DNA of 44,148 bases from Thermodesulfobacteriota bacterium (GCA_030835345.1 JAURPH010000007.1:77542-121689), one strand, 5' to 3'. Positions 28,859 to 38,230 are shown, counted from the first letter of the stretch. Numbers and translations are program-made. Notes: a model not told the origin generated them from the letters alone.

Positions 28859-30174
28859 TCATAATAATAATCTAAACCAGTATGGTCTATAGGTTTTTCC
28901 CCTGCAATAACTCTGAGTGTATTTTTTAATTTCATACTTTGAATAAATAAGTCATGTTCTGGATATAGACCCTCACCGTGCATTGGACTTTTAAAATAGA
29001 ATGACATCCATTCTTGAATTCCATACATTCCAGCTCTTTGAGCTAGATCCATGAAAATAACTAAATCAAGAACAATTGGTGCAGCTAGGATACTATCTCT
29101 ACAAAGAAAATTAACTTTAATTTGCATTGGATATCCTAACCATCCAAAAATATCAATATTGTCCCAGGCCTCTTTTTCATCACCGCGTGGCGGATAGTAA
29201 TTAATCCTTACTTTATGATAAAAGTCACCATATAGATCAGGATACAAATCAGGCTGAAATATATGGTCTAAGACACTTAACTTGCTTTCTTCCTTTGTTT
29301 TGAAGTTTTTGGGATTATCTAATACTTCACCATCTCTATTCCCTAATATATTTGTTGAAAACCAACCATTGAGACCCAAGAGCCTGCTTTTTATCCCTGG
29401 TGCTAAAATAGTTTTCATCAATGTTTGACCAGTCTTAAAATCTTTACCACAGATAGGGACATTATTCTTTCTGCTTAATTCTATTAATGCAGGTATGTCT
29501 GCTGATAAATTGGGTGCCCCATTAGCATATGCTGCTCCACATTTGATAGCTGCATATGCATAAATCATGCTTGGCGAAATATTTTTGTCATTATTTTTAA
29601 GCCCTTTTTCAAAAGAACTTATTGTTTTGTGTACTTTGCTAACTTTCAGGAAAATTTCTGTGCTACCGCACCAAACCATAACAAGCCTATCGATTTTCTT
29701 CTGTTTTTTAAAATCATTTATTTCTTTTATAAGTTCTTGAGCTAATTTATAAAGATTTTTTTCTTTTTTTATATTTTTTCCTTTGAGGTTAGCTGCAAAT
29801 TTTTTATTGAAAACAGCTTTTTGTGGGACAATTTGTTCCAATTCAGACTTTATTGAATTTATCTGATCGTCTTTTAATACTCCAGCTTTTTTACAAGATT
29901 CATAGCAATTATCACCATAGACATCCCAACCATAAAATTCAATATCTTCAATTTTGGCTAAAGGTAAAACATCTTTTATCAAAGGGGATTTCTTTGAAGT
30001 CCTTTTTCCAAGTCTAATAGTCCCAAGTTCGGCTAATGAGCCATGAAGTTCACCAATATTATTTTTCTTTGCTAATATTCCCGCTATAAAAGTTGTACTA
30101 ACAGCACCAGCTATTCCTGGAATTAGCACTCCAAGTTTTCCGGTTGCTTTTTTTAGTTTAAATTTTTTTTTCAT
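28855..30174 (-). CDS. Inositol-3-phosphate synthase
   Basis: Converts glucose 6-phosphate to inositol 3-phosphate with bound NAD. The dinucleotide loop GVLIPGIAGAVSTTFIAGI sits near the N-terminus, and NYYPPRGDEKEAWDNIDIFGWLGYPMQIKVNFLCRDSILAAPIVLDL carries the conserved core. The frame is open up to 30231, but I place the start at the ATG at 30174 (439 residues): this is 11 bp past the rpsI stop and matches where family members begin, whereas 30231 lies well inside rpsI. Last gene of the rplM-rpsI unit. Confidence 0.9.
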   Translation of the reverse strand: MKKKFKLKKATGKLGVLIPGIAGAVSTTFIAGILAKKNNIGELHGSLAELGTIRLGKRTSKKSPLIKDVLPLAKIEDIEFYGWDVYGDNCYESCKKAGVLKDDQINSIKSELEQIVPQKAVFNKKFAANLKGKNIKKEKNLYKLAQELIKEINDFKKQKKIDRLVMVWCGSTEIFLKVSKVHKTISSFEKGLKNNDKNISPSMIYAYAAIKCGAAYANGAPNLSADIPALIELSRKNNVPICGKDFKTGQTLMKTILAPGIKSRLLGLNGWFSTNILGNRDGEVLDNPKNFKTKEESKLSVLDHIFQPDLYPDLYGDFYHKVRINYYPPRGDEKEAWDNIDIFGWLGYPMQIKVNFLCRDSILAAPIVLDLVIFMDLAQRAGMYGIQEWMSFYFKSPMHGEGLYPEHDLFIQSMKLKNTLRVIAGEKPIDHTGLDYYYD

Positions 30175-30184
30175 AAAAAGAATA

Positions 30185-30574
30185 CTATCTTTTGGAAAAC
30201 TGTGATCCTCTTCGAGCCTTCTTTCTACCATATTTTTTACTTTCGACCATTCTCGAGTCTCTAGTAAGTAATCCTAATGGTTTCAACTTGCTTCTTAATG
30301 TCTCATTATAGAGAACTAATGCTTTTGAAATCCCTAGTCTAACAGCACCACTTTGGCCAGTAAGACCGCCACCTAGAACTGAAATACGAATATCAAAATC
30401 ACTTTTAGTTTCAGTTATTGCTAATGCCTCTATAGCATGTTTAACCCATGTTTCTCTGGGAAAATAGGAATCAATTTCCTTTTTATTGATTTTAATATCT
30501 CCGTTTCCTTTTGTAAGCCATACTTTAGCTATGGCATTTTTTCTTCTTCCTGTTGCATAAAATTTATCTGACAA
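30185..30574 (-). CDS. rpsI: 30S ribosomal protein S9
   Basis: 129 residues, full length. The N-terminus YATGRRKNAIAKVWL and the basic C-terminal tail KKARRGSQFSKR, which reaches the ribosomal P site, are diagnostic. Starts 4 bp after rplM. Confidence 0.98.
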   Translation of the reverse strand: MSDKFYATGRRKNAIAKVWLTKGNGDIKINKKEIDSYFPRETWVKHAIEALAITETKSDFDIRISVLGGGLTGQSGAVRLGISKALVLYNETLRSKLKPLGLLTRDSRMVESKKYGRKKARRGSQFSKR

Positions 30575-30578
30575 TTTA

Positions 30579-30980
30579 TTAAACCTCTAAGCTCTCTAAT
30601 TTTTGTGCTGTATGTGGGTGAATTGTGGAATTGTAAACCCTTAATCTTGTCAAAAGCTTATTTTGCCATTTATTTTTAGGCAACATTCCTTTGACAGCTT
30701 TGATCAATACTTCTGGAGAGTTATCTTTCAATAGGTCGCCCGCTTTTGTGCTTCTTAATCCACCAGGATGACCAGTGTTTCTATAGTAGAATTTATGCTC
30801 AAGCTTGTTTCCAGTAAATTTTAAAGAATCTGAATTTACAACAACAACAAAATCTCCATTATCTGCACCGGGTCTAAAACTAGATTTATTTTTACCGATT
30901 AGGATAGTAGCTATTCTGGTAGCTAGCCTTCCAACAACTTTATCTTTCGCATCTATTAAAAACCATTTTTTATCTGTCAT
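30579..30980 (-). CDS. rplM: 50S ribosomal protein L13
   Basis: 133 residues. KWFLIDAKDKVVGRLATRIATILIGKNK and the KAVKGMLPKNKWQNKLLTRLRVY motif are typical of L13. First gene of the L13-S9 operon, here extended by inositol-3-phosphate synthase. Confidence 0.98.
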   Translation of the reverse strand: MTDKKWFLIDAKDKVVGRLATRIATILIGKNKSSFRPGADNGDFVVVVNSDSLKFTGNKLEHKFYYRNTGHPGGLRSTKAGDLLKDNSPEVLIKAVKGMLPKNKWQNKLLTRLRVYNSTIHPHTAQKLESLEV

Positions 30981-31008
30981 AAGTAACTCTTTAATAAGAA
31001 ATTAAGCT

Positions 31009-31039
31009 ATTATATTACTGTATAGCTAATGCATGTCAA
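31009..31039 (-). promoter_or_regulatory. Candidate rplM-rpsI promoter
   Basis: On the minus strand a perfect TTGACA (31034-31039) and a perfect TATAAT (31009-31014) face the L13 gene, separated by 19 bp. That is longer than ideal, but both hexamers are exact. Confidence 0.5.
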
Positions 31040-31050
31040 GCTTTAAGCTT
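31038..31050. promoter_or_regulatory. AAGCTT-T-AAGCTT repeat between rplM and the Rrf2 gene
   Basis: Two 6-bp palindromes AAGCTT separated by one T. The first overlaps the end of the candidate rplM -35 hexamer, and the pair lies 56 bp upstream of the preferred Rrf2 start. The position would suit an operator for the Rrf2 regulator. There is no direct proof of binding. Confidence 0.25.
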
Positions 31051-31105
31051 TAGCCATATTATATCCTTATTTTATGTTATATTTATGTTTAATGAGGTTT
31101 TTTAT

Positions 31106-31516
31106 ATGCAAGTTAGTAAGACTTTAGATTATGCTGTTAGGTGTTTAAGCTTTATGGCTTCATCTAGTGATGAACATATAACTATTAAGCTCGTATCAGA
31201 GAATCAACATATTCCTTCAAGTTATTTGGCCAAAATAATGAGAAAACTTGTTGAGAGGGGCCTTCTTGTCTCTTCTTCAGGGCCAAATGGTGGATATTTT
31301 TTTAAAAAAGACCCCAAAGAAATATCTTTAAAGGAAGTTTATGATGCAATAGAAGGAGATATGCAACTTGTTGACTGTATGGATGGGGACCAAGTTTGTG
31401 AATTGTTCAAATCATGTAATCAAAGATCAATATGGGATCATTTACAACTTAATACTTTAGAATTTTTAAGTAAAATAAGTGTATTAGATTTGGCCAAGGG
31501 TAATTTTAAAAATTAA
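31106..31516 (+). CDS. Rrf2-family transcription regulator of the suf operon
   Basis: A winged-helix regulator, probably carrying an Fe-S cluster and controlling the suf genes it precedes. I prefer the ATG at 31106 (136 residues, MQVSKTLDYAVRCL), which has GAGG 8 bp upstream and matches the family N-terminus, over the ATG at 31085. The DNA-binding half includes HIPSSYLAKIMRKLVERGLLVSSSGPNGGY. Three cysteines lie in the pattern C-X6-C-X5-C (DCMDGDQVCELFKSC), near the IscR cluster-binding spacing. sufB follows 17 bp after its stop. Confidence 0.88.
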   Translation: MQVSKTLDYAVRCLSFMASSSDEHITIKLVSENQHIPSSYLAKIMRKLVERGLLVSSSGPNGGYFFKKDPKEISLKEVYDAIEGDMQLVDCMDGDQVCELFKSCNQRSIWDHLQLNTLEFLSKISVLDLAKGNFKN

Positions 31517-31533
31517 CATGAAAGGGGTGTAAA

Positions 31534-32991
31534 ATGAGAGATGAACTTAAAATTGATAATGATGAAGCAACCAAAAAAATGCTTGAAGAGGAAGACTATA
31601 AGTATGGATTCATAACAGATGTTGAGCAGGATATTCTTCCCTCAGGTTTAAATGAGGATGTTGTAAGACATATTTCAGCTAAGAAAGAAGAGCCTGAGTG
31701 GTTATTAAACTTTCGCCTTAAGGCATATAAAAGATGGTTGAAAATGAAAGACCCAAGTTGGGCAAAATTGGACATAGAAAAAATTGACTACAATAAGATG
31801 AGCTATTTTGCTGCACCGAAAAAGAAACCTGAATCACTTGATGAGATAGATCCTGAGATTTTAGAAACTTATGAGAAATTAGGTATTCCATTAGAAGAAC
31901 AGAAAATGCTCGAAGGAGTTGCAGTAGATGCTGTTTTTGACAGTGTATCTTTGGTGACAACCTTTAAGGATAAATTGGCAGAGCTTGGTATTATTTTTTG
32001 CTCTTTTTCAGAAGCTGTAAAAGATCATGAAGATTTAGTAAAAAAATATCTAGGAACAGTTATTCCATCGGGAGACAATTATTTTGCAGCATTGAATGCT
32101 GCTGTTTTTACGGATGGGTCTTTTGTCTATGTTCCTAAGGGTGTTAAATGCCCTATGGAACTATCTACTTATTTTAGGATTAATGCAGAAAATACGGGGC
32201 AATTTGAAAGAACACTAATAGTTGCTGATGAGGGTAGCCAAGTCAGTTATCTTGAAGGCTGTACTGCTCCTAAAAGGAGCGAAAGTCAATTGCATGCCGC
32301 ATGTGTTGAGTTGGTGGCATATGATGATGCAACAATTAAATATTCTACAATTCAAAATTGGTATCCTGGAGACAAGGAAGGTAAGGGTGGTATATACAAT
32401 TTCGTAACTAAAAGAGGACACTGTATTGGAAAAAACTCAAGAATTTCATGGACTCAAGTAGAAACTGGCTCATCTATCACTTGGAAGTATCCAAGTTGTA
32501 TTTTAACTGGTGACAATTCTGTTGGTGAATTTTACTCGGTAGCATTGACTAATAATATGCAACAAGCTGATACAGGTACAAAAATGGTTCATATCGGAAA
32601 AAATACAAAAAGTACGATTGTCTCAAAAGGAATTTCTGCAGGGAAGGGTCAAAATATTTACAGAGGCCTTGTTCAGGTAGGTAAGAATGCTGAAAATGCT
32701 AGAAATTACACTCAATGTGATTCTATATTGATTGGTGATAAGTGTGGTGCTCATACTTTTCCCTATATTGAAATTAAGAATTCATCAGCACAGCTAGAGC
32801 ATGAGGCAACTACCTCCAAAGTTGGTGAGGACCAAATTTTTTATTGTCAGCAAAGAGGTATGTCAGAAGAAGATGCTTTATCTTTAATCGTAAATGGTTT
32901 CTGCAAAGAAGTTTTCAAAGAATTACCATTTGAGTTTGCTGTTGAAGCAGAAAGATTATTGAGTGTTAGTCTTGAAGGCAGTGTTGGATAG
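31534..32991 (+). CDS. sufB: Fe-S cluster assembly protein SufB
   Basis: 485 residues. A scaffold protein of the SufBCD complex, which builds Fe-S clusters. Typical SufB segments: [61 protein letters not shown] and the C-terminal [28 protein letters not shown]. An AAAGGGG site precedes the ATG. Confidence 0.97.
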   Translation: MRDELKIDNDEATKKMLEEEDYKYGFITDVEQDILPSGLNEDVVRHISAKKEEPEWLLNFRLKAYKRWLKMKDPSWAKLDIEKIDYNKMSYFAAPKKKPESLDEIDPEILETYEKLGIPLEEQKMLEGVAVDAVFDSVSLVTTFKDKLAELGIIFCSFSEAVKDHEDLVKKYLGTVIPSGDNYFAALNAAVFTDGSFVYVPKGVKCPMELSTYFRINAENTGQFERTLIVADEGSQVSYLEGCTAPKRSESQLHAACVELVAYDDATIKYSTIQNWYPGDKEGKGGIYNFVTKRGHCIGKNSRISWTQVETGSSITWKYPSCILTGDNSVGEFYSVALTNNMQQADTGTKMVHIGKNTKSTIVSKGISAGKGQNIYRGLVQVGKNAENARNYTQCDSILIGDKCGAHTFPYIEIKNSSAQLEHEATTSKVGEDQIFYCQQRGMSEEDALSLIVNGFCKEVFKELPFEFAVEAERLLSVSLEGSVG

Positions 32992-33031
32992 ATCTTCTAA
33001 ATTTTTTGACCAATAAGTAAGGAGAGTTTTT

Positions 33032-33772
33032 ATGTTAGAGATTGTAAATCTTCATGCAAAAATTGAGGATAAAGAGATTTTAAAAGGGTTGACCTTGAAA
33101 ATAGATAAAGGAGAAGTTCACTCCATTATGGGACCTAATGGCTCTGGTAAGAGTACCCTCGCTTCTATTTTGGCTGGTAAAGAGGATTATGAAATCACTG
33201 AGGGTGATATCATTTTTAATGGTGAAAGTATATTGGAGATGTCACCTGAAGAGAGAGCTCAAGAAGGAGTTTTTTTAGCATTTCAATATCCGATAGAAAT
33301 TCCAGGTGTATCGAATAGTTATTTTTTAAGAGAGGCATTAAATTCTATTAGGAAGTCAAAAGGGAAAGACCCTTTAAAGCCTGTGGAATTCATAAAGATT
33401 GCAAAAGAAAAAATTAAAGATTTAAAGATGAATGAATCTTTATTAAATAGATCCCTTAACGAAGGTTTTTCTGGTGGGGAAAAAAAGAGGAATGAAATTT
33501 TACAAATGTCTATTCTAGATCCTATGATGGCAATATTGGATGAAACGGATTCTGGTCTAGATATCGATGCTCTTCAAATTGTTGCTGATGGGGTTAATGC
33601 TCTTAAGAATGATGAGAAATCGTTTTTGGTTATAACTCATTATCAAAGACTTTTGAACTATATAGTCCCAGACTATGTTCATGTCTTAGTTTCAGGACGA
33701 ATTGTTAAATCTGGAGATAAAAGCTTAGCTTTAGAGCTAGAATCAAAAGGATATTCTTGGTTAGAGGGTTAA
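33032..33772 (+). CDS. sufC: Fe-S cluster assembly ATPase SufC
   Basis: 246 residues. ABC-type ATPase. Walker [10 protein letters not shown] at 34-42, signature [11 protein letters not shown], and Walker [14 protein letters not shown]. No membrane domain, as expected for SufC. An AAGGAGAG ribosome site precedes the ATG. Confidence 0.97.
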   Translation: MLEIVNLHAKIEDKEILKGLTLKIDKGEVHSIMGPNGSGKSTLASILAGKEDYEITEGDIIFNGESILEMSPEERAQEGVFLAFQYPIEIPGVSNSYFLREALNSIRKSKGKDPLKPVEFIKIAKEKIKDLKMNESLLNRSLNEGFSGGEKKRNEILQMSILDPMMAILDETDSGLDIDALQIVADGVNALKNDEKSFLVITHYQRLLNYIVPDYVHVLVSGRIVKSGDKSLALELESKGYSWLEG

Positions 33773-33776
33773 TGAA

Positions 33777-35081
33777 ATGGGAAACTTTGAAAACAATATT
33801 AGCTTAGAATTTGATAGATTCAATAATAATAGTGCAGATAGTTGGATTAGTTCTCACAGAGCTGACACTTTTGGAAAATTTAAATCCTTAGGAGTCCCAA
33901 AACTTACAGATGAAGATTGGAGATTCACTAATTTGGCAGATTTTTCTTCGAAATCATATTCGTTAAATAATAAAGCCTCTGATATTTTTGATAAAAGACT
34001 TATTCCAGAAATTTTAAAAGATATTGATGGGCACTTTATAATATTAGTCAATGGGAAGCTTGTTGAATATTCATCAGATAATTTTCAAGTCCATGATCTT
34101 TCAAAGATGCTCCAAGAAGATGAGTGTTCTTTTAAGAATTTAATCAAGGGAAGTTTCTCAGATAAGAATCAAGATTTTTCATTTTTTCTGAATTCAGCCT
34201 TTTTGGATAGAGGATGTTTTATTGAGATTGATTCTTCCATTAATGTTGAAAAGCCAATAGTAATTCTTAATTTTTTTGATAGCAATGCAGAAATGTCTCT
34301 AGTTAATCATAGAAATATAATAAGCATTTCTACATCTTCATCCGTTAAAATTATTGAATACTCATTTGCTGTTAATGATATTGATTATTTTTCAAACAAA
34401 TCTACTTTCTTTTATTTAAATGATAATTCAAAAGTAGAACATTTATCAATTGATGATGGAAGTAAGAATTCCAATATTTTTTCTAACATAAAAATTATGC
34501 AGGGAAGAGATTCAAATTTCACAACAGACACCATTCTTATTGGTGGTAAATTATTTAGAAATAATGTTCATCCAATTTTGAATGGTGAAGGTTCAAATTC
34601 TAATGTTTTAGGCTTATATCTATCAAAAGATTCACAACTCATGGATAATTATATGTTTGTTGAGCATGCTAAGGCACATTGTGATAGCAGGCAGTTATAT
34701 AAAGGCTTGCTAAATGATGATTCTAAGGGTGTTTTTCATGGTAGGATTTTGGTTCATAATGAAGCCCAAAAAACTGATGCAAAGCAGACAAACAGAAATT
34801 TACTCCTTTCAAATACAGCTCAGGTTGATACAAAACCGCAACTTGAGATATATGCGGATGATGTCAAATGTACACATGGAGCTACTACAGGCCAGATTGA
34901 TAAAGAGGCATTATATTATTTAAGAGCAAGAGGTATCAATGAAGATCTTGCAAGAATAATGATGATAAGGTCTTTTACTGAAGAGGTTCTTGAATTCATC
35001 TCTGATGATATTTTACTAGGTTTACATAAAAAAGTTGTAGAGAGATGGTTTGTTGAATCAAATTTAATCTCTGGTGATTAA
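33777..35081 (+). CDS. sufD: Fe-S cluster assembly protein SufD
   Basis: 434 residues, partner of SufB. An N-terminal helical region with DEDWRFTNLADF is followed by a beta-helix core and the conserved C-terminus KTDAKQTNRNLLLSNTAQVDTKPQLEIYADDVKCTHGATTGQID...YYLRARGI. Starts 4 bp after sufC. Confidence 0.96.
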   Translation: MGNFENNISLEFDRFNNNSADSWISSHRADTFGKFKSLGVPKLTDEDWRFTNLADFSSKSYSLNNKASDIFDKRLIPEILKDIDGHFIILVNGKLVEYSSDNFQVHDLSKMLQEDECSFKNLIKGSFSDKNQDFSFFLNSAFLDRGCFIEIDSSINVEKPIVILNFFDSNAEMSLVNHRNIISISTSSSVKIIEYSFAVNDIDYFSNKSTFFYLNDNSKVEHLSIDDGSKNSNIFSNIKIMQGRDSNFTTDTILIGGKLFRNNVHPILNGEGSNSNVLGLYLSKDSQLMDNYMFVEHAKAHCDSRQLYKGLLNDDSKGVFHGRILVHNEAQKTDAKQTNRNLLLSNTAQVDTKPQLEIYADDVKCTHGATTGQIDKEALYYLRARGINEDLARIMMIRSFTEEVLEFISDDILLGLHKKVVERWFVESNLISGD

Positions 35082-35082
35082 G

Positions 35083-35385
35083 ATGATAGAAATATGTTCT
35101 ATAAATGACTTGCCTGAAAATGAAATTGTTAAAAAAGAAATAAAGAACCATAAAATTATTTTAATAAAAAAAAATGAAAAAATTTATGCAATTGAAAATC
35201 TTTGCAGTCATATGAATTATCCTTTAGATGATGGTGAACTTGAAGATTTTGAAATAGAATGTTTATATCATGCTGCAAGATTTGATATTCGAGATGGTTC
35301 TGCAAAGTGCTTGCCAGCTACAGAACCAATAAAAACTTATGAAACCGAAATAAAAGATAATAAAGTTTTTATTGAAATCTCCTAA
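35083..35385 (+). CDS. Rieske-type [2Fe-2S] ferredoxin in the suf operon
   Basis: About 100 residues. The Rieske cluster motifs CSH and CLYH lie 16 residues apart (LCSHMNYPLDDGE and IECLYHAARFDIRDG). The fold matches the small ferredoxin subunits of non-haem oxygenases. A GTG at 35074 is in frame, but the ATG at 35083, 1 bp after the sufD stop, gives a natural start. It sits where sufS or sufE/sufU usually follows, so it may be a client or an electron donor for the Suf system; that role is inference. Confidence 0.9.
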   Translation: MIEICSINDLPENEIVKKEIKNHKIILIKKNEKIYAIENLCSHMNYPLDDGELEDFEIECLYHAARFDIRDGSAKCLPATEPIKTYETEIKDNKVFIEIS

Positions 35386-35394
35386 ATAAATTCC

Positions 35395-35423
35395 TTGACT
35401 TACAAATCAAAAAAAATTACAGT
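35395..35423 (+). promoter_or_regulatory. Promoter for the histone-like gene
   Basis: TTGACT (35395-35400), an exact 17-bp spacer and TACAGT (35418-35423). It lies between the Rieske stop and the histone-like gene, suggesting that gene is transcribed on its own with a leader of about 50 nt. Confidence 0.55.
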
Positions 35424-35482
35424 AGAAAAAAATGGGTTATTTTATTCAACTCTTTTTTTAATCTAAAATGGAGGTTTCTGAT

Positions 35483-35977
35483 ATGGCAGTAGCAAAGAGA
35501 AAACCTGCAGCAAAAAAAACTACAGCAAAAAAAACTACAACTAAAAAAACTGTTGCTAAAAAGACAGCAGCTAAAAGAAAGCCTGTAGCAAAGAAAAAGA
35601 CTACAGCAAAGAAAAAAACTACAGTTAAGAAAACTGCAGCTAAGAAAACTGTAGCGAAAAGAAAGCCTGTTGCAAAGAAAAAAACTACAGCTAAGAAAAC
35701 TGTAGCGAAAAGAAAGCCTGCAGCTAAGAAAAAAACTACAGCTAAGAAAACTGTAGCGAAAAGAAAGCCTGCAGCTAAGAAAACTGTAGCGAAAAGAAAG
35801 CCTGCAGCTAAGAAAACTGTAGCGAAAAGAAAGCCTGCAGCTAAGAAAACTGTAGCGAAAAGAAAGCCTGCAGCTAAGAAAAAAACTACAACTAAAAAAA
35901 CTGTTGCTAAAAAGACAGCAGCTAAAAGAAAGCCTGTAGCAAAGAAAAAGACTGTAGCTAGAAGAAAGAAGCGTTAA
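35483..35977 (+). CDS. Histone H1-like Lys/Ala-rich repeat protein
   Basis: About 164 residues made almost entirely of Lys, Ala, Thr, Val, Arg and Pro, in repeats of the KKTVAKRKPAA type. This resembles the C-terminal tail of eukaryotic H1 and bacterial H1-like proteins such as AlgP or Hc1. It should be extremely basic and unstructured, binding DNA or RNA non-specifically. I choose the ATG at 35483, which has GGAGG 8 bp upstream; the ATG at 35468 abuts that site. Own promoter upstream. No globular domain. Confidence 0.85.
   Translation: MAVAKRKPAAKKTTAKKTTTKKTVAKKTAAKRKPVAKKKTTAKKKTTVKKTAAKKTVAKRKPVAKKKTTAKKTVAKRKPAAKKKTTAKKTVAKRKPAAKKTVAKRKPAAKKTVAKRKPAAKKTVAKRKPAAKKKTTTKKTVAKKTAAKRKPVAKKKTVARRKKR
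35528..35602 (+). repeat. 75-bp direct repeat, copy 1
   Basis: Identical base for base to 35879-35953, 351 bp downstream in the same frame. The two copies flank the 33-bp repeats, so recombination between them would delete the middle of the gene in frame. Confidence 0.93.
35741..35872 (+). repeat. Four exact 33-bp tandem repeats in the histone-like gene
   Basis: Four identical 33-bp units (start positions 35741, 35774, 35807 and 35840), each encoding AKKTVAKRKPA. A fifth identical copy lies at 35690-35722, separated by an 18-bp insert. Identity at silent positions shows recent duplication, not only amino-acid constraint. Confidence 0.95.
35879..35953 (+). repeat. 75-bp direct repeat, copy 2
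   Basis: Second copy of the 75-bp exact repeat at 35528-35602. It ends about 25 bp before the stop of the histone-like gene. Confidence 0.93.
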
Positions 35978-35989
35978 ATTATAATGTTA

Positions 35990-36016
35990 GGGGTGTTAGA
36001 GATCATCTAGCACCTC
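35990..36016. terminator. Hairpin between the convergent histone-like gene and rho
   Basis: An 11-bp stem with two G-U pairs (35990-36000 with 36006-36016) and a 5-nt loop, sitting 12 bp after the histone-like stop and directly against the rho stop. No T-run on either side, so it may act as an mRNA end or a weak bidirectional terminator. Confidence 0.45.
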
Positions 36017-37336
36017 TTATCCAGCATTCATAGCATTTAAAAATTCTTTATTACTTGTGCTACCTTTTAATTTATCGAGTAAAAATTCCATAGATTCATT
36101 TGGACTCATTGGGTTTAGAACCTTTCTTAATAACCAGATTCTAGTTAAATCAGCTTGATCAATCAATAATTCTTCTTTTCTAGTTCCAGACTTTTGAAGA
36201 TCTATTGCAGGATATATTCTTTTCTCAGCTAATCTTCTGTCAAGGTAAATTTCCATATTTCCTGTACCTTTAAATTCTTCAAAAATAACATCATCCATTC
36301 TGCTGCCAGTATCAATTAAGGCAGTAGCAATTATTGTTAAGCTTCCACCTTCCTCTGTGTTTCTTGCAGCACCAAAAAAACGTTTTGGTCTTTGTAGTGC
36401 ATTAGCTTCCATACCACCAGTTAAAACTCTTCCACTTGCTGGGGTCACAGTATTACTAGCCCTTGCTAGCCTAGTGATACTATCCAGAAGAATGACTACA
36501 TCCTTACCATGCTCTACCAATCTTTTTGCTTTTTCTAGTACCATGTCTGCAACTTGAACATGTCTTTGTGGAGGTTCGTCAAAAGTTGAACTTACAACTT
36601 CACCTTTTACAGATCTTTCCATATCAGTGACTTCTTCTGGTCTTTCGTCAATAAGAAGAACAAAAAGAGAAACATCTGGGTTGTTGTCTGTTATGGACTT
36701 TGCTATTTTTTGAAGCAAAACAGTTTTACCTGTTCTTGGTGGGGCCACTAAAAGAGCTCTTTGACCTTTACCAATTGGAACAAACATGTCTATTATTCTT
36801 GTTGAGTATTCTTGGCCATCACTTTCCATATCTATTCTTGAATTAGGGTGAAGAGGAACCCTGTTGCCGAAACTTATACGCTCACGGCAATAGCCAGGAT
36901 CTTCAAAATTTACTGATTCAATTTTTAATAGTGCTAGATTTTTTTCTCCCTCTCTTGGCAATCTTACATAGCCACCGATAGTATCACCAGATTTCAATAA
37001 AAAAGATCTGACTTGGGATTTTGAAACATAAATATCATCAGGCCCAGGAAGATAACTATATTTTGGGGACCTCATAAAACCATACCCTTCTTGAAGAATC
37101 TCTAGAACTCCTTCAGCATATATTTCAACTTGTTTCTCTGATTGAGATTTTAAAATTGCATATATCTGTTCTTGCCTGGTCATTCTCCCAGTATCTTCAA
37201 TTTTAAGGTCAATTGCCATTTTTTGCAGGTCTGCAGGCTTTATTGCACGTAATTCATTTAAATTCATCAAAGATAGATCGGATGCTTTAATTTTACTATC
37301 CTCTTGGTTTTTTGTTGAAACTGCTTTTTTGGCCAT
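36017..37336 (-). CDS. rho: Transcription termination factor Rho
   Basis: 439 residues. A hexameric RNA helicase that ends transcription. An N-terminal Rho domain ([16 protein letters not shown] at about 26-41) precedes an RNA-binding cold-shock fold with GYGFMRS at 84-90, then the ATPase with P-loop [11 protein letters not shown] at 198-208, [29 protein letters not shown], and the R/Q loop region ending GTRKEELL. Full length, with an atypical short Lys/Ser-rich lead. Strong promoter upstream. Confidence 0.97.
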   Translation of the reverse strand: MAKKAVSTKNQEDSKIKASDLSLMNLNELRAIKPADLQKMAIDLKIEDTGRMTRQEQIYAILKSQSEKQVEIYAEGVLEILQEGYGFMRSPKYSYLPGPDDIYVSKSQVRSFLLKSGDTIGGYVRLPREGEKNLALLKIESVNFEDPGYCRERISFGNRVPLHPNSRIDMESDGQEYSTRIIDMFVPIGKGQRALLVAPPRTGKTVLLQKIAKSITDNNPDVSLFVLLIDERPEEVTDMERSVKGEVVSSTFDEPPQRHVQVADMVLEKAKRLVEHGKDVVILLDSITRLARASNTVTPASGRVLTGGMEANALQRPKRFFGAARNTEEGGSLTIIATALIDTGSRMDDVIFEEFKGTGNMEIYLDRRLAEKRIYPAIDLQKSGTRKEELLIDQADLTRIWLLRKVLNPMSPNESMEFLLDKLKGSTSNKEFLNAMNAG

Positions 37337-37392
37337 AATTAATCCTTGGAAATAAACTTTGGAATGTTATTAGATAATTAATAACTCTATAA

Positions 37393-37421
37393 TATATAAT
37401 TCTTAAATGTGATTATGTCAA
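37393..37421 (-). promoter_or_regulatory. Promoter for rho
   Basis: On the minus strand TTGACA (37416-37421), a 17-bp spacer and TATATA (37393-37398). A TATATT two bases further on is an alternative -10. It predicts a leader of about 50 nt before the rho start. Confidence 0.6.
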
Positions 37422-37452
37422 TTATTATATATAAAATTATGAATAAAAACGA

Positions 37453-37458
37453 TATAAT
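37453..37458 (+). promoter_or_regulatory. Candidate -10 box for yebC
   Basis: A perfect TATAAT 25 bp before the yebC ATG. No convincing -35 at the usual distance. A GAGGAG ribosome site follows at 37473-37478. Confidence 0.4.
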
Positions 37459-37483
37459 TATTTTTATTCAATGAGGAGTTTTT

Positions 37484-38230
37484 ATGTCAGGACATTCAAA
37501 GTGGAGCTCTATTAAGCATAAAAAAGGTGCATTAGATGCCAAAAGAGGAAAGATTTTTACCAAGCTGATAAGAGAAATAACAGTGGCTGCAAGAGATGGT
37601 GGTGGTGACCCAGACACAAATCCAAGGCTTAGGCTCGCATTGTTGAATGCAAAGAGCGCTAACATGCCAAAAGATACATCTGAAAGGGCCGTTAAGAAAG
37701 GTACTGGTGAACTTGCAAGTGATGCATTAATTGAAACTACTTATGAAGGTTACGGACCTGGTGGTACTGCAGTTCTTGTAGAGGTTATGACAGACAACAA
37801 AAATAGAACTGTGTCGGAGCTTAGAAGGGCTTTCTCCAAATATGGAGGGAATCTTGGTGAATCAGGTTGTGTAGCATGGAACTTTGAAAGAAAAGGTAGA
37901 ATCCTACTTTCATCAATTGATCTTAATGAAGAGGAAATATTTGAAAGAGTAATAGATTTTGGTGCTGAGGATTTGATAAATTCTGGAGACTTCTATGAAA
38001 TAATAACAAATGCAGAAGATTTAGAAGATGTCAGGTTAGACATAGAAAAGGTTGGGTATGAAATAAATTCCTTCGAAATTTCAATGATTCCTAAAAATTC
38101 TATTAGCATAGAAGGGAAGCCTGCTGAACATATGCTTAAGATGATGGAAGCCCTAGAAGACTGTGATGATGTTCAAAATGTTTATTCAAATTTTGATATT
38201 GCTGACGATGTAATTGAAGCTTTGGCTTAG
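37484..38230 (+). CDS. yebC: YebC/PmpR family regulator
   Basis: 248 residues. The N-terminus SGHSKWSSIKHKKGALDAKRGKIFTKLIREI is diagnostic. Members of this family are described as transcription regulators and, more recently, as factors relieving ribosome stalling. In many genomes it precedes ruvC-ruvA-ruvB. Here the next gene is convergent and sharing a stop (TTAG). Confidence 0.96.
   Translation: MSGHSKWSSIKHKKGALDAKRGKIFTKLIREITVAARDGGGDPDTNPRLRLALLNAKSANMPKDTSERAVKKGTGELASDALIETTYEGYGPGGTAVLVEVMTDNKNRTVSELRRAFSKYGGNLGESGCVAWNFERKGRILLSSIDLNEEEIFERVIDFGAEDLINSGDFYEIITNAEDLEDVRLDIEKVGYEINSFEISMIPKNSISIEGKPAEHMLKMMEALEDCDDVQNVYSNFDIADDVIEALA

Noticed and set aside
28855-29200. Frameshifted C-terminal half of epsilon downstream of atpC
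   Set aside because: The following sequence codes on the minus strand for the conserved end of the inositol synthase; no epsilon-like helices appear in the forward frames.
30175-30231. Longer N-terminus for the inositol-3-phosphate synthase
   Set aside because: The extra 19 codons read the end of rpsI in another frame, and the ATG at 30174 fits the family start better.
35528-35953. CRISPR-like repeat array
   Set aside because: The repeats are within an intact reading frame, have no regular unique spacers and no cas genes nearby; they encode a low-complexity basic protein.
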